NCBI RefSeq assembly: GCF_900115265.1
Contig: NZ_FOVU01000005.1
Location: forward strand, 186,001-250,000
Direction: 5' to 3'
Source of the DNA: Bradyrhizobium sp. Ghvi
GTDB taxonomy: Bacteria; Pseudomonadota; Alphaproteobacteria; Rhizobiales; Xanthobacteraceae
DNA: 64,000 nucleotides
This document shows, in pieces, positions 18,405 through 27,909 of the stretch. The position numbers were made by a program, and so were the translations under genes. Positions within the stretch are counted from its first letter, which is position 1; each line of letters begins with the position of its first letter. Below the pieces are notes generated by a model. The model was given only the letters and a program-made list of their open reading frames with translations. It searched no databases and was not told where the DNA came from.

Positions 18405-18437
18405 TCAATTAATAAGTCGGGATGATTTATTTATTGA
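18405..18437. promoter_or_regulatory. Candidate ROK operator, near-perfect palindrome
   Basis: Two 11-base arms, TCAATTAATAA (18405-18415) and TTATTTATTGA (18427-18437), are inverted copies with one mismatch, separated by 11 bases. The AT-rich arms stand out from the GC-rich surroundings. The right arm overlaps the -35 box of the frcB promoter, so a bound repressor would block RNA polymerase. The adjacent ROK regulator is the obvious ligand; this is inferred from position and symmetry. Confidence 0.72.
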
Positions 18438-18463
18438 CAAGGCCGTTGGGCCCTCTCTAGGAT
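18434..18463 (+). promoter_or_regulatory. Probable sigma-70-type promoter of frcBCA
   Basis: TTGACA at 18434-18439 is a perfect -35 box. TAGGAT at 18458-18463 follows after 18 bases as the -10. Transcription would start about 50 bases before the frcB ATG. The -35 lies within the palindromic operator. Confidence 0.65.
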
Positions 18464-18521
18464 GTCCCACACGCGGTCGAAACCGCACGGGCCAACAAGA
18501 ACGTCCAATCGGAGGGAATAA

Positions 18522-19541
18522 ATGCGTCAATCACTCGGACTCATCGCGGCGTTCGCGCTGGCTTTGGGCAGCACCAGCAGTTTCGCTGCCGACAAGCCCA
18601 TCGTGGGTCTCATCACCAAGACCAACACCAATCCGTTCTTCGTGAAGATGAAGGCCGGCGCCGACGAGGCGGCGAAGGCGAACGACATCGAGCTGCGCTC
18701 GTTTGCCGGAAAGGTCGACGGCGACAACGAGGGCCAGGTGGCGGCCATCGAGAATCTGATCGCCGCTGGTGCCAAGGGCATCCTGATCACGCCGAACGAC
18801 TCCCGTGCCATTGTTCCGGCTGTCGAGAAGGCGCGGGCGGCTGGCATTTTGGTCATTGCGCTCGACACCCCACTCGATCCGCCGAACGCGGCGGATGCGA
18901 CGTTTGCGACCGACAATTTCCTGGCGGGTCAGATGATCGGCCAATGGGCTGCCAAGATGCTGGGTGCCAAGGCGGCGTCGGCGAAGATTGCGCTCCTCGA
19001 CCTCAACGTGAACCAGATCTCGGTCGATGTTGCTCGCGATCAGGGCTTTCTGAAAGGTTTTGGAATTGATCTCGGCAACCCCGCCAAGATCGGCGATGAG
19101 AAGGATGCGCGCATCGTCGGTCATGATGTCACGCTCGGCAGCGAGGAGGGCGGCCGCAAGGCGATGGAGAACTTGCTGCAGAAGGATCCCGGTATTTCGC
19201 TCGTCTACACCATCAACGAGCCGGCAGCGGCGGGAGCCTATGAGGCCTTGCGCTCGGTCGGCCGCGACAAGGACGTGCTGATCGTTTCCGTCGACGGTGG
19301 TTGCCCCGGCGTGCGCAATGTGAAGGACGGCGTCATCGGTGCCACATCCATGCAGTTCCCGCTGCTTATGGCGGCGAAAGGCGTCGAGGCGGTGAAGGCC
19401 TTCGCGACCGAGGGCAGCAAGCCGAAGGCGTCACCGGGCCTGGACTTCGTCAACACCGGCGTCGAACTCGTGACCGACAAGCCGGCTGCGGACCTGCCGT
19501 CGATTGACAGCGCCGCCGCCTTGAAAAAGTGCTGGGGCTGA
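18522..19541 (+). CDS. frcB: Sugar ABC transporter periplasmic binding protein, FrcB-like
   Basis: This 339-aa exported protein should bind fructose (or a related monosaccharide) and deliver it to FrcC. It starts at ATG 18522 after GGAGGGAAT and has a signal peptide ending near SSFA-AD (about residue 22). The mature start KPIVGLITKTNTNPFFVKM is typical of the RbsB/FrcB class. Length, gene order (binding protein, permease, single-domain ATPase) and the linked sugar kinase and ROK regulator match the rhizobial Frc system. The symbol rests on this context. Confidence 0.85.
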   Translation: MRQSLGLIAAFALALGSTSSFAADKPIVGLITKTNTNPFFVKMKAGADEAAKANDIELRSFAGKVDGDNEGQVAAIENLIAAGAKGILITPNDSRAIVPAVEKARAAGILVIALDTPLDPPNAADATFATDNFLAGQMIGQWAAKMLGAKAASAKIALLDLNVNQISVDVARDQGFLKGFGIDLGNPAKIGDEKDARIVGHDVTLGSEEGGRKAMENLLQKDPGISLVYTINEPAAAGAYEALRSVGRDKDVLIVSVDGGCPGVRNVKDGVIGATSMQFPLLMAAKGVEAVKAFATEGSKPKASPGLDFVNTGVELVTDKPAADLPSIDSAAALKKCWG

Positions 19542-19663
19542 TCGCGCCCTCCACTTGGAGCCTCTGAAGGACTGGCGCCCGCAATCCGGGCTCCAGATAA
19601 AGGTCGAGGGCGCTCGCCCGAAATTGAATCGGGCAGTGCTCCGCATGCAACGAGGAAACGGCC

Positions 19664-20746
19664 ATGACCGATATCGGCACTAGCCGCCCGGCTGCCCAGG
19701 CCTTCGAGCTCGTGCTCGACAAGGGCGAGAGCCGCGTGGTGGAATTTGAAGTCCGTGCAAGATCGCCGCTGCAGAAGCTTCAGCACTTTCTGCACGCCAA
19801 TCCGACGGCGGTGCCGGCGATTGTGCTCCTGCTCGGCGTTGCGGCGTTCGGCTTCACCGTCGGCCCGCGCTTTCTCTCGATGTTCAACCTGTCGCTGATT
19901 ATCCAGCAGGTCACCATCATCGGCGTGATTGGGGCGGCACAGACGTTGATCGTGATCACCGCCGGCATCGATTTGTCGGTCGGAGCCATCATGGTGCTGT
20001 GCTCCGTCATCATGGGCAAGCTCGCGGTGACCATGGGACTGCCGGCACCAATCGCGCTCCTTGTCGGCGTCGGCGCGGGTGCCGGCTGCGGCGTGCTCAA
20101 CGGTACGCTCGTGACCCGGCTCAAGCTGCCGCCTTTCATCGTCACGCTCGGGACGTGGTCGATCTTTTTCGCGCTCAATCTTTGGTATTCGGCGTCCGAG
20201 ACCCTTCGTTCGCAGGAGGTCGCGAAGATTGCCCCGCTGCTGCAGGCACTGGGAACTCCGGTGAACGTTCTCGGCGCGCGCTTCACCTACGGCTCGTTCT
20301 TCATGCTCGGTCTGGTGGCATTGATCTGGTTCGTGCTGAATCGCACGGCCTTCGGGCGCCATCTCTATGCGGTGGGCGACGATCCTGATGCGGCGCGTCT
20401 TGCCGGCATCCGGACCGACCGCATCCTCTTCAGCGTGTATGTGATCGCCGGCGTGATTTGCGCGCTTGGTGCGTGGGCGCTGATCGGGCGCATTGGCTCG
20501 ATCAGCCCGCAGGCCGGCCAGACGGCCAATCTGGATAGCATCACAGCGGTGGTCGTCGGCGGCGCCAGCCTGTTCGGCGGGCGTGGTTCGATCATCGGCA
20601 CGCTGATCGGCGCTCTGATCGTCGGCGTCTTTCGCAACGGGCTCGCATTGTCCGATGTCGATGTGCTCTGGCAGGAATTCGCCGTCGGCTGGCTGATCAT
20701 CATCGCCGTGGCGCTTGATCAATGGATTCGCAAGGTGTCAGCATGA
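19664..20746 (+). CDS. frcC: Sugar ABC transporter permease, FrcC-like
   Basis: This 360-aa inner-membrane protein of the RbsC/AraH class has eight to ten hydrophobic segments. The characteristic ITAGIDLSVGAIMVL motif lies near residues 100-115, and GRHLYAVGDDPDAARLAGI in the ATPase-contact loop. A cytoplasmic N-terminal tail of about 45 residues precedes the first membrane helix, as in FrcC. It starts at ATG 19664 after GAGGAAA. Its stop overlaps the ATPase start. Confidence 0.85.
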   Translation: MTDIGTSRPAAQAFELVLDKGESRVVEFEVRARSPLQKLQHFLHANPTAVPAIVLLLGVAAFGFTVGPRFLSMFNLSLIIQQVTIIGVIGAAQTLIVITAGIDLSVGAIMVLCSVIMGKLAVTMGLPAPIALLVGVGAGAGCGVLNGTLVTRLKLPPFIVTLGTWSIFFALNLWYSASETLRSQEVAKIAPLLQALGTPVNVLGARFTYGSFFMLGLVALIWFVLNRTAFGRHLYAVGDDPDAARLAGIRTDRILFSVYVIAGVICALGAWALIGRIGSISPQAGQTANLDSITAVVVGGASLFGGRGSIIGTLIGALIVGVFRNGLALSDVDVLWQEFAVGWLIIIAVALDQWIRKVSA

Positions 20747-21540
20747 ACGCAGGACCGAACGTTCCCGGGACAGTACCGCTCCTTCAGGCACGCGGCCTCA
20801 ACAAGCGCTATGGCCGCGTGACGGCGCTCGATCACGCAGACTTCGATCTCTACCAAGGCGAAATCCTGGCCGTGATCGGAGACAATGGTGCCGGCAAGTC
20901 ATCGCTGATCCGCGCGCTCTCGGGCGCGCTCGTTCCAGACGCCGGCGAGATCAAGCTCGCCGGCAAGCCGGTGGCGTTCCGTTCGCCGCTCGACGCTCAG
21001 GCGGCCGGCATCGAGACTGTCTACCAGACGCTGGCTTTATCGCCGAGCCTGTCGATCGCCGACAACATGTTTCTCGGCCGCGAATTGCGCCGTCCCGGTG
21101 CGCTCGGCACGTTCTGCCGCATGCTCGATCGCAAGGCGATGCAGCGCATCGCCCGCGAGAAGCTCACCGAGCTCGGTCTCATGACCGTGCAGAGCATCAA
21201 CCAGCGTGTCGAGACGCTGTCGGGCGGTCAGCGCCAGGGCGTGGCGGTGGCAAGAGCCGCGGCCTTCGGCTCGCGCGTCGTCATCATGGACGAGCCGACT
21301 GCGGCGCTCGGCGTCAAGGAATCGCGTCGCGTGCTGGACTTGATCCTCGATGTGCGGGCGCGAGGCGTTTCGGTGGTCCTGATCAGCCACAACATGCCGC
21401 ACGTATTCGAGATAGCCGATCGCATCCATATCCATCGCCTCGGCAGGCGGCTCACGGTGATCGATCCCAAGGCCTACACGATGTCGGATGCGGTTGCCTT
21501 CATGACCGGCGCAAGGGCACCGATAGACGTCGCAGCGTGA
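20743..21540 (+). CDS. frcA: Sugar ABC transporter ATP-binding protein, FrcA-like
   Basis: This 265-aa ATPase powers FrcC. It has Walker A GDNGAGKSS, signature LSGGQRQGVAVA and Walker B VVIMDEPTAAL. Unlike RbsA or MglA it has only one nucleotide-binding domain, as FrcA of Sinorhizobium does. The ATG overlaps the permease stop (ATGA), so I prefer it over the earlier in-frame ATG at 20722, which lies inside frcC. It ends the transport operon. Confidence 0.86.
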   Translation: MNAGPNVPGTVPLLQARGLNKRYGRVTALDHADFDLYQGEILAVIGDNGAGKSSLIRALSGALVPDAGEIKLAGKPVAFRSPLDAQAAGIETVYQTLALSPSLSIADNMFLGRELRRPGALGTFCRMLDRKAMQRIAREKLTELGLMTVQSINQRVETLSGGQRQGVAVARAAAFGSRVVIMDEPTAALGVKESRRVLDLILDVRARGVSVVLISHNMPHVFEIADRIHIHRLGRRLTVIDPKAYTMSDAVAFMTGARAPIDVAA

Positions 21541-21761
21541 CGGGACTCGAAGACGCCGTCTTCCCTGGCTGCGAAGCTATTGAAATTGCTAGTAGACGGA
21601 GCTTTGTCCGCATCTTTCCAAATGCGCCTTGACACTGCCGGGCGAAAAGAACAGAAGTCGAACATGCACGCCCACGAATCAAGGGTGGCCGGCGCCTCCG
21701 CCGTCCGCGCAAGTTTGACCAAAGCTGGATTTCAGTGCGCCGCGCCGAGGGCGAAGCGTCG

Positions 21762-23921
21762 ATGAGCCTGCCGGTCCTGCCGCTCTACTACTATCACGAC
21801 CACTTCACGGAGATGTTGAGCTTCGTTGGCGAGACGTACGGTCCGGTGTTGGCTGAAAGGCACCACGCCTTCGTCGCTCGCTTCTCGTCGCTGTCGAAAG
21901 ACGCCCAGTGCCTGTTCATCCGGATGGTCAATCGGAACGGCACCGTGTTCAATCCCACGACGTTCAAATACACGGAGATCGCGGATCCCGTCGGCGCGCT
22001 GGGGGAGCTTGCTGCCGCCGGTCATGTTCGAGGCCTGGTCGAACAGGATTACGCTGCCTTCGTGGCGTGCCTCGCCAAGCCGGTGCTGTTCGAAGGCGCG
22101 AAGGCTGCCGGCATGAGCGAGGTCAGGGCATCGTGGCCGAAGGGCAAACTGGCGGAGTATTGTCTCGCTCATTTGTCGTTTGGCACGGCATTCCGGCACT
22201 GTGGTGGCGAGGCGTTCGTCGCGCTCGGCGACACCGAGCCGCTGGAGTTTCTGCTCTACCTCTACTTTGGCAAGACAGAGCACAACCTCAAGAACTTCGC
22301 GCTGCGCGACCTCGGCATCCTGCGCACCAACGACCAGGCGGATTTCAGCGCCCGGTTTGCCGACGCGGATGAAGCGAGGGCCTGCTTCCACTACGCCCGC
22401 CTGCTGCGCCACCTCGAGACCAAATCGGACGAGGTCTACCGCAATTCCGTTGCTGGCATTCTCGGCGGCCCCGTCTGTCCGACGGACTACGCCGGCGATC
22501 TGAGGAGCCGCGCGGCGCACAAGGCGGGTCTGCATTTTGAAAAGAAGGGCGAGGCCGGGCTCGCCGTCCAGCTCTATCGCGCCGGCGCCTCCGCCGAATG
22601 CCGCGAGCGCCTCGCGCGCCTGCTTTATGCGGAAGGCGACAGGGATGCCGCCGAGGACCTGCTGCGCCGTATGATCGACGATCCCGCAAGCGACGACGAA
22701 TTCGTCTTTGCAAGCGATTTCTATGCCCGCAAGTTCGATGGGCGCCGGACCGGGCTATGCACCGAGCTGCTGCGCGCAGGGCGGACACTCAGGGTCGACG
22801 ATATCTGGCGCGGCTATCCGGAAGCAGGGATCGCAGGCGTCCTGCGCCGGCAGGGCCTTGAGGTCTTCCACGCGGAAAACACGCTCTGGCATTGCCTGTT
22901 CGGATTGCTGTTCTGGGACGAGCTGTTCGAATCCGGGCAGCTGCACAGCGGCTTCGATTGGATGCCGCATTGCCTGAAGGACAGAACTTTTGCGCTGATG
23001 TTCTCTCCCCAGATCGAGACGAAGCTGGAGGCCGTTGCGTCGAACGCCGCGCTGCCCCAGATCCTGCGCATCGTCGCCGGGAAATGGGGAAAGCCGAACG
23101 GCGTGTTCGCCTGGGACCATGTCGATATGGATGCCCTCCGGGCCCTGCTTGCAGGCGCGAATGCGACCGGCCTCGCCACGATGCTTCGCCTGATGTGCGA
23201 AGACTATCGCGCCATGCGCGATGGCTTTCCCGATCTCATGCTCGTCGCCAATGGCGCCGTCTCGTTCATGGAAGTGAAGGCCGAGGGCGACGTCATCAGG
23301 CGCAACCAGCTGACGCGGCTTCGCCAGCTCGGTAATTCAGGCATTCACGCGGAGATCGGCCGTGCCGACTTCCGTTTCGATCCGCACCAGGATTTTGTCG
23401 TGGTGGACATCGAGACCACCGGCGGCTGGACCGGGGGCGATCGCATCACCGAGATCGGCGCCGTCAAGATCCGCAATCATGAGGTCGTGGCGGAGTGGCA
23501 TTCGCTGCTCAATCCGCAGCGGTCGATCCCGGCCAAGATCGTCGCGTTGACCGGCATCACCAACGACATGGTGCGGTGCGCGCCTCTGTTCGCGGAAATC
23601 GCTGACAGCTTCATGCAGTTCATGGACGACGGCGTTTTCGTCGCCCACAATGTCAACTTCGATTATGGCTTCATTTCCGCCGAATACGAACGCCTCGAAC
23701 GGCGCTTCCGCTTTCCAAAATTCTGCACCTGTGCGGGCATGCGTCGGCACTACCCCGGCCACAAATCTTACGGACTCGGCAAGCTCACCCGTGCCTACAA
23801 TATCGAGCTGAAAGACCACCATCGCGCGCTCTGCGACGCCCGCGCGGCCGCGCATCTTCTCAATCTGATCAATGCAAAGCGCGACGAGGGACGAGACGGG
23901 TCTGAAGACATTGCTGCTTGA
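21762..23921 (+). CDS. FAN1-like structure-specific nuclease fused to a DnaQ-like 3'-5' exonuclease
   Basis: This 719-aa protein joins two nuclease modules. Residues 1 to about 530 resemble bacterial FAN1: an N-terminal YYYHDHFTEML region, a helical middle and a VRR-NUC domain with the catalytic set D491 (GFPDLML), E504 and K506 (MEVKAEG). Residues about 545-715 form a DEDDh exonuclease: D549 and E551 in VVVDIETTG, AHNVNFDYGF, and HRALCD (H-x4-D). Known FAN1 cuts branched or crosslinked DNA, and DnaQ-type domains degrade 3' ends. The start at ATG 21762 follows GAGGG. The gene converges on dinB after 21 bases, suggesting a DNA-damage context. Confidence 0.85.
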   Translation: MSLPVLPLYYYHDHFTEMLSFVGETYGPVLAERHHAFVARFSSLSKDAQCLFIRMVNRNGTVFNPTTFKYTEIADPVGALGELAAAGHVRGLVEQDYAAFVACLAKPVLFEGAKAAGMSEVRASWPKGKLAEYCLAHLSFGTAFRHCGGEAFVALGDTEPLEFLLYLYFGKTEHNLKNFALRDLGILRTNDQADFSARFADADEARACFHYARLLRHLETKSDEVYRNSVAGILGGPVCPTDYAGDLRSRAAHKAGLHFEKKGEAGLAVQLYRAGASAECRERLARLLYAEGDRDAAEDLLRRMIDDPASDDEFVFASDFYARKFDGRRTGLCTELLRAGRTLRVDDIWRGYPEAGIAGVLRRQGLEVFHAENTLWHCLFGLLFWDELFESGQLHSGFDWMPHCLKDRTFALMFSPQIETKLEAVASNAALPQILRIVAGKWGKPNGVFAWDHVDMDALRALLAGANATGLATMLRLMCEDYRAMRDGFPDLMLVANGAVSFMEVKAEGDVIRRNQLTRLRQLGNSGIHAEIGRADFRFDPHQDFVVVDIETTGGWTGGDRITEIGAVKIRNHEVVAEWHSLLNPQRSIPAKIVALTGITNDMVRCAPLFAEIADSFMQFMDDGVFVAHNVNFDYGFISAEYERLERRFRFPKFCTCAGMRRHYPGHKSYGLGKLTRAYNIELKDHHRALCDARAAAHLLNLINAKRDEGRDGSEDIAA

Positions 23922-23942
23922 TCGAACTGCGCGCAGCGCCCG

Positions 23943-25043
<1,101 letters not shown>

Positions 25044-25080
25044 GCGCGGATGATACAATCGGGCCGCGGAAATCGCGAGG

Positions 25081-25875
25081 TCACATGCGAACGCGAAGGA
25101 CGCTGTTGGCCTTGTCCGCGGCGCGTTGCAGGACCGGGAGGAAACGACGCTGGAGATCGTCGATCGAGGCCCGGCTGGTCGGCGCCACCACTTTCATCGC
25201 GGCAACGATTTGCCCGTTCCGGCCCAACAGCGGGACGGCGATCGAGCGCACGCCCTCTTCGAATTCCTGGTCGCCCAAGGCCCAGCCGCGTTGACGCGCA
25301 AGCGCGATCGCCTTCTTCAACCGCGTCGGGTCCGTGATGGTGTTGGGACTTCGCTTCGCCAGCTTCGCCTTGCCAAGCAGTTCATCGAGCGCCGCGGCGT
25401 CGAGGGCTCCCAGCACGACATGCCCCAGAGAGGAGGCGTGCGCCGGGATGCGCGATCCGATGCTGAGGGTGGCATTGACCACCCGCCGGGCCTGGACACG
25501 CGCCACATAGATGACGTCAGGCCAATCCAGCACGCCGACGGTGCAAGATTCGTTCAGCTCCTTCACGACCTCCTCGACGAAGGGCTCCAGCGTCTCCCAC
25601 ATGCTTTGCGAGGACAGATAGGCAAAGCCGAGATCCAGCACCTTCGGGCGGAGGGTGTATGATTTCCCGTCGAAGCTGGCATAGCCGAGATCGGTCAGGG
25701 TAAGGAGGAAGCGCTGGACGGTGCCGCGGCTCAAGCCGGTTTGCCGCGCCGCCTCGCTGACCGTCAGCGAGGGATGATCACGATCAAAGGCCCGGATCAC
25801 CTCGAGGCCGCGCTGCAGACCCTGGATGAAATAGCCCGGCTGTTTGTTCTGGCCCGTGCGCTTGACCGTCTTCAT
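25081..25875 (-). CDS. IclR-family transcriptional regulator (PcaR/PobR-like)
   Basis: This 264-aa regulator has an N-terminal winged helix (TVSEAARQTGLSRGTVQRFL, about residues 38-57) and a C-terminal IclR effector domain including PAHASSLGHVVL. The start at ATG 25875 has AAGGA about 10 bases upstream; an in-frame TTG at 25896 is less likely. It reads away from a DMT exporter, and the shared intergenic region carries a dense palindromic array that is its probable binding site. Members of this subgroup often control aromatic-acid catabolism, but no such pathway is complete here. Confidence 0.88.
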   Translation of the reverse strand: MKTVKRTGQNKQPGYFIQGLQRGLEVIRAFDRDHPSLTVSEAARQTGLSRGTVQRFLLTLTDLGYASFDGKSYTLRPKVLDLGFAYLSSQSMWETLEPFVEEVVKELNESCTVGVLDWPDVIYVARVQARRVVNATLSIGSRIPAHASSLGHVVLGALDAAALDELLGKAKLAKRSPNTITDPTRLKKAIALARQRGWALGDQEFEEGVRSIAVPLLGRNGQIVAAMKVVAPTSRASIDDLQRRFLPVLQRAADKANSVLRVRM

Positions 25876-25890
25876 GCCCCGATGTCCTTC

Positions 25891-25952
25891 GTCCAATAAT
25901 CGGACAAATTGTCCAATTCTTCAAGCTCGTCCGATTATCGGACATTTGTCCG
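25891..25952. promoter_or_regulatory. Palindromic operator array between IclR gene and exporter
   Basis: GTCCGATTATCGGAC (25929-25943) is a perfect palindrome, and GTCCAATAATCGGAC (25891-25905) is a copy with one symmetry mismatch, 38 bases away. Two further perfect palindromes are nested: GGACAAATTGTCC (25902-25914) and CGGACATTTGTCCG (25939-25952). Repeated GTCCRAT half-sites in both orientations resemble the palindrome-plus-direct-repeat operators known for PobR/PcaU-type IclR proteins. The array ends 6 bases before the -35 of the exporter promoter. Confidence 0.7.
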
Positions 25953-25957
25953 AAATG

Positions 25958-25986
25958 TTGACGGGTGCGAGGCCGCCCGCTACCCT
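25958..25986 (+). promoter_or_regulatory. Candidate promoter of the DMT exporter
   Basis: TTGACG at 25958-25963 and TACCCT at 25981-25986 are spaced by 17 bases. The -35 lies just downstream of the operator array, a position that suits activation by the IclR regulator or steric repression. The -10 is a weak match. Confidence 0.45.
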
Positions 25987-26018
25987 AGGGCGCACGAGAG
26001 ATCACGGACATTCATCCC

Positions 26019-26927
26019 GTGTCGAAACCATCAAGCTCCGACTATTGGCGTGGCTCGCTCTACGGGCTTGCGACCGTCTGCATCTGGGTTTCCTGGATCG
26101 TGGCCGCGCGGCTTGGGCTGCGGACGAGCCTCACGCCCTGGGACATCACCGCCATTCGTTGTGGTGTCTCGGGACTGATCCTGCTGCCGTATCTGCTGAA
26201 AGTTGGCGTCCCTCTACGTCAGCTGCGGGGATCGGGGCTGGCGGCGATTGCAGTCGGCGGCGGGGCCCCGATGGTGCTGGTTGCCTATGGTGGTCTGCAG
26301 TTCGCTCCGGCCGCCCACGCTGCATCGCTCTTTACCGCACTGATCCCTCTGCTTGTCGCGATCCTCGCCGCGATCGTCCTTGGCGAGACGTTCACGCTTG
26401 CAAGGCAGGTCGGGCTCGCCCTGATCGTGACGGGAGCGCTCCTCATCGTCGGCGGCGCGGGCGGCACCATCGGGTCCCGGCAGAACATCGGCCATGCCAT
26501 GTTCATCGGTGCGGCCACATTGTGGGCCTGCTACACGGTCGCGATGCGGAGGGCGAGACTGGATGGGCTCCACGCGGCCGCGATCGCGGCGGTCGGATCA
26601 CTGCTGGTCTACGTGCCGGTGTACACCGTCATGTCCGGGGCCGGTCTGTTCAACGCGCCCTGGGGCGATGTCGCGCTGCAAGTCCTTGTCCAGGGAATTC
26701 TCACGCCCATCGTGTCGTACTGGCTTTATGGACGCGCGGTCGCCATGCTTGGCGCATCGAACGGCTCGGCGTTCGCAGCCTTAAGTCCAGCCATGACGGC
26801 ACTCGTGTCGATCCCGCTGCTCGGCGAGTGGCCGGCAGCGGGCGACTGGATCGCAACCATTCTGATCTCAGGTGGCGTGTACGTTGCAAGTGGAGGCTTG
26901 GTCGCGGTTCGGCCCGCCGGATCGTGA
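26019..26927 (+). CDS. DMT-superfamily transporter with two EamA domains
   Basis: This 302-aa inner-membrane protein has about ten hydrophobic segments arranged as two EamA repeats (about residues 10-145 and 155-295). The family exports amino acids and other small metabolites. The start is GTG 26019 with no strong ribosome site. It is divergent from the IclR gene and overlaps the start of the hydratase remnant that follows. The transported molecule is unknown. Confidence 0.82.
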   Translation: MSKPSSSDYWRGSLYGLATVCIWVSWIVAARLGLRTSLTPWDITAIRCGVSGLILLPYLLKVGVPLRQLRGSGLAAIAVGGGAPMVLVAYGGLQFAPAAHAASLFTALIPLLVAILAAIVLGETFTLARQVGLALIVTGALLIVGGAGGTIGSRQNIGHAMFIGAATLWACYTVAMRRARLDGLHAAAIAAVGSLLVYVPVYTVMSGAGLFNAPWGDVALQVLVQGILTPIVSYWLYGRAVAMLGASNGSAFAALSPAMTALVSIPLLGEWPAAGDWIATILISGGVYVASGGLVAVRPAGS

Positions 26928-27426
26928 GCGGCTGGGGTGCAGTCATGGCAGGTGCGACGATGGCCGACGCTGCGAACATCGTGTCGGCAGAAGACGGGAT
27001 TGAGGCGTTGGCCCAGCTCGTGGCCAGCCGCTGGCTGGAACGCAGGTCTCTTCCCCTCATCGACGAGAGACTGTCGATGGAGACGGCGCTGCGCGTCAGA
27101 GACAAATTTCTCGGTCTGATTCAGCCGCTGCTTGGGGCGCCCCTGGGATACAAGGTGGCGGCGATCACACCACCTGCGCAAAGAGATCTCGGCATCAGGG
27201 AACCGCTGGGCGGCATCTATCTCGCAGGCATGTTCAGTTTCGCGAACATTGCTCCGATTCCCGTCAGCTACGGCAACCGACCGATCGTCGAGGCGAAATT
27301 GGGCCTGGCGATCGCCTCGGGCTCGGCGCCCTGTCGCGGGTGCGGCCCACGCCAGGCCTGCGGCTGGACACGCGCTGGGAGGGGCTGACGGAATCGCCGG
27401 CAATGGTCAGAGCGCGCTTCGAATAG
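26924..27426 (+). pseudogene. Remnant of a 2-keto-4-pentenoate hydratase-family gene with internal deletion
   Basis: The N-terminal part, starting at GTG 26924 (overlapping the exporter stop) or ATG 26945, reads like the hydratase/fumarylacetoacetase family: LVASRWLERRSLP, GYKVAAITPPAQRDLGI and PIVEAKLGLAIASG. Around 27316 the frame breaks. A different frame then gives the family's typical C-terminus, ending in LRLDTRWEGLTESP and RARFE before TAG 27424-27426. About 110 residues of N-terminal and 37 of C-terminal sequence remain of a protein normally near 260, so roughly 100 residues and the active-site centre are missing. A protein truncated at 27388 could still be made. Confidence 0.7.
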
Positions 27427-27450
27427 CATCGTCGGATTTGGGAGAGGGGC

Positions 27451-27909
27451 ATGACGAAGAGATTTGCGAGGGCTGAACACGTCGTCCTGTGCTGGCTGGC
27501 AACCGTCGATGCCGCGCACAGACCCAACGTGACACCAAAGGAAATTTTCGCCGAAATCGGCGATGGCGCGCTTGTCATTGCCGATATCGCGTCGGCGCGC
27601 AGCGTCCAGAACATCAGGGTCAATCCAGCAGTCTGCGTCAGCCTGATCGATATTTTCCTGCAGCGCGGACGCAAGCTGGAGGGCACGGCCGGGATCATCG
27701 CGCCGGATCATCCTGATTTCGCCAGGCTGACCGCGCCGTTGCTCGCGATGAGCGGAAGCAAGTTTGCCATCCGCCATGTGATTTCCGTCCGCGTCGAGCG
27801 CGTATCGCCGATCCTTGCCCCGAGCTACCGCTTCTATCCCGAGCGCAGCGAGGAGGAGCTGCAGCGTGATGCCTACCGAGCCTATGGCGTCCAGCCGGCC
27901 GGAGCCTGA
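27451..27909 (+). CDS. Pyridoxamine 5'-phosphate oxidase-fold protein
   Basis: This 152-aa protein resembles small PPOX-fold flavin-binding proteins: LCWLATVDAAHRPNVTPKE near the N-terminus forms the first strands, and SARSVQNIRVNPAVCVSLID contains the usual Asn-Pro turn. The family binds FMN, F420 or haem, and the substrate cannot be told. GGAGAGGGGC precedes ATG 27451. It follows the hydratase remnant by 24 bases, so it may have been part of the same IclR-controlled unit. Confidence 0.75.
   Translation: MTKRFARAEHVVLCWLATVDAAHRPNVTPKEIFAEIGDGALVIADIASARSVQNIRVNPAVCVSLIDIFLQRGRKLEGTAGIIAPDHPDFARLTAPLLAMSGSKFAIRHVISVRVERVSPILAPSYRFYPERSEEELQRDAYRAYGVQPAGA

Noticed and set aside
19238..20722. 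494-codon minus-strand open frame
   Set aside because: It is antisense to frcB and frcC and made of Asp/His/Arg/Gln repeats typical of a GC-rich shadow.
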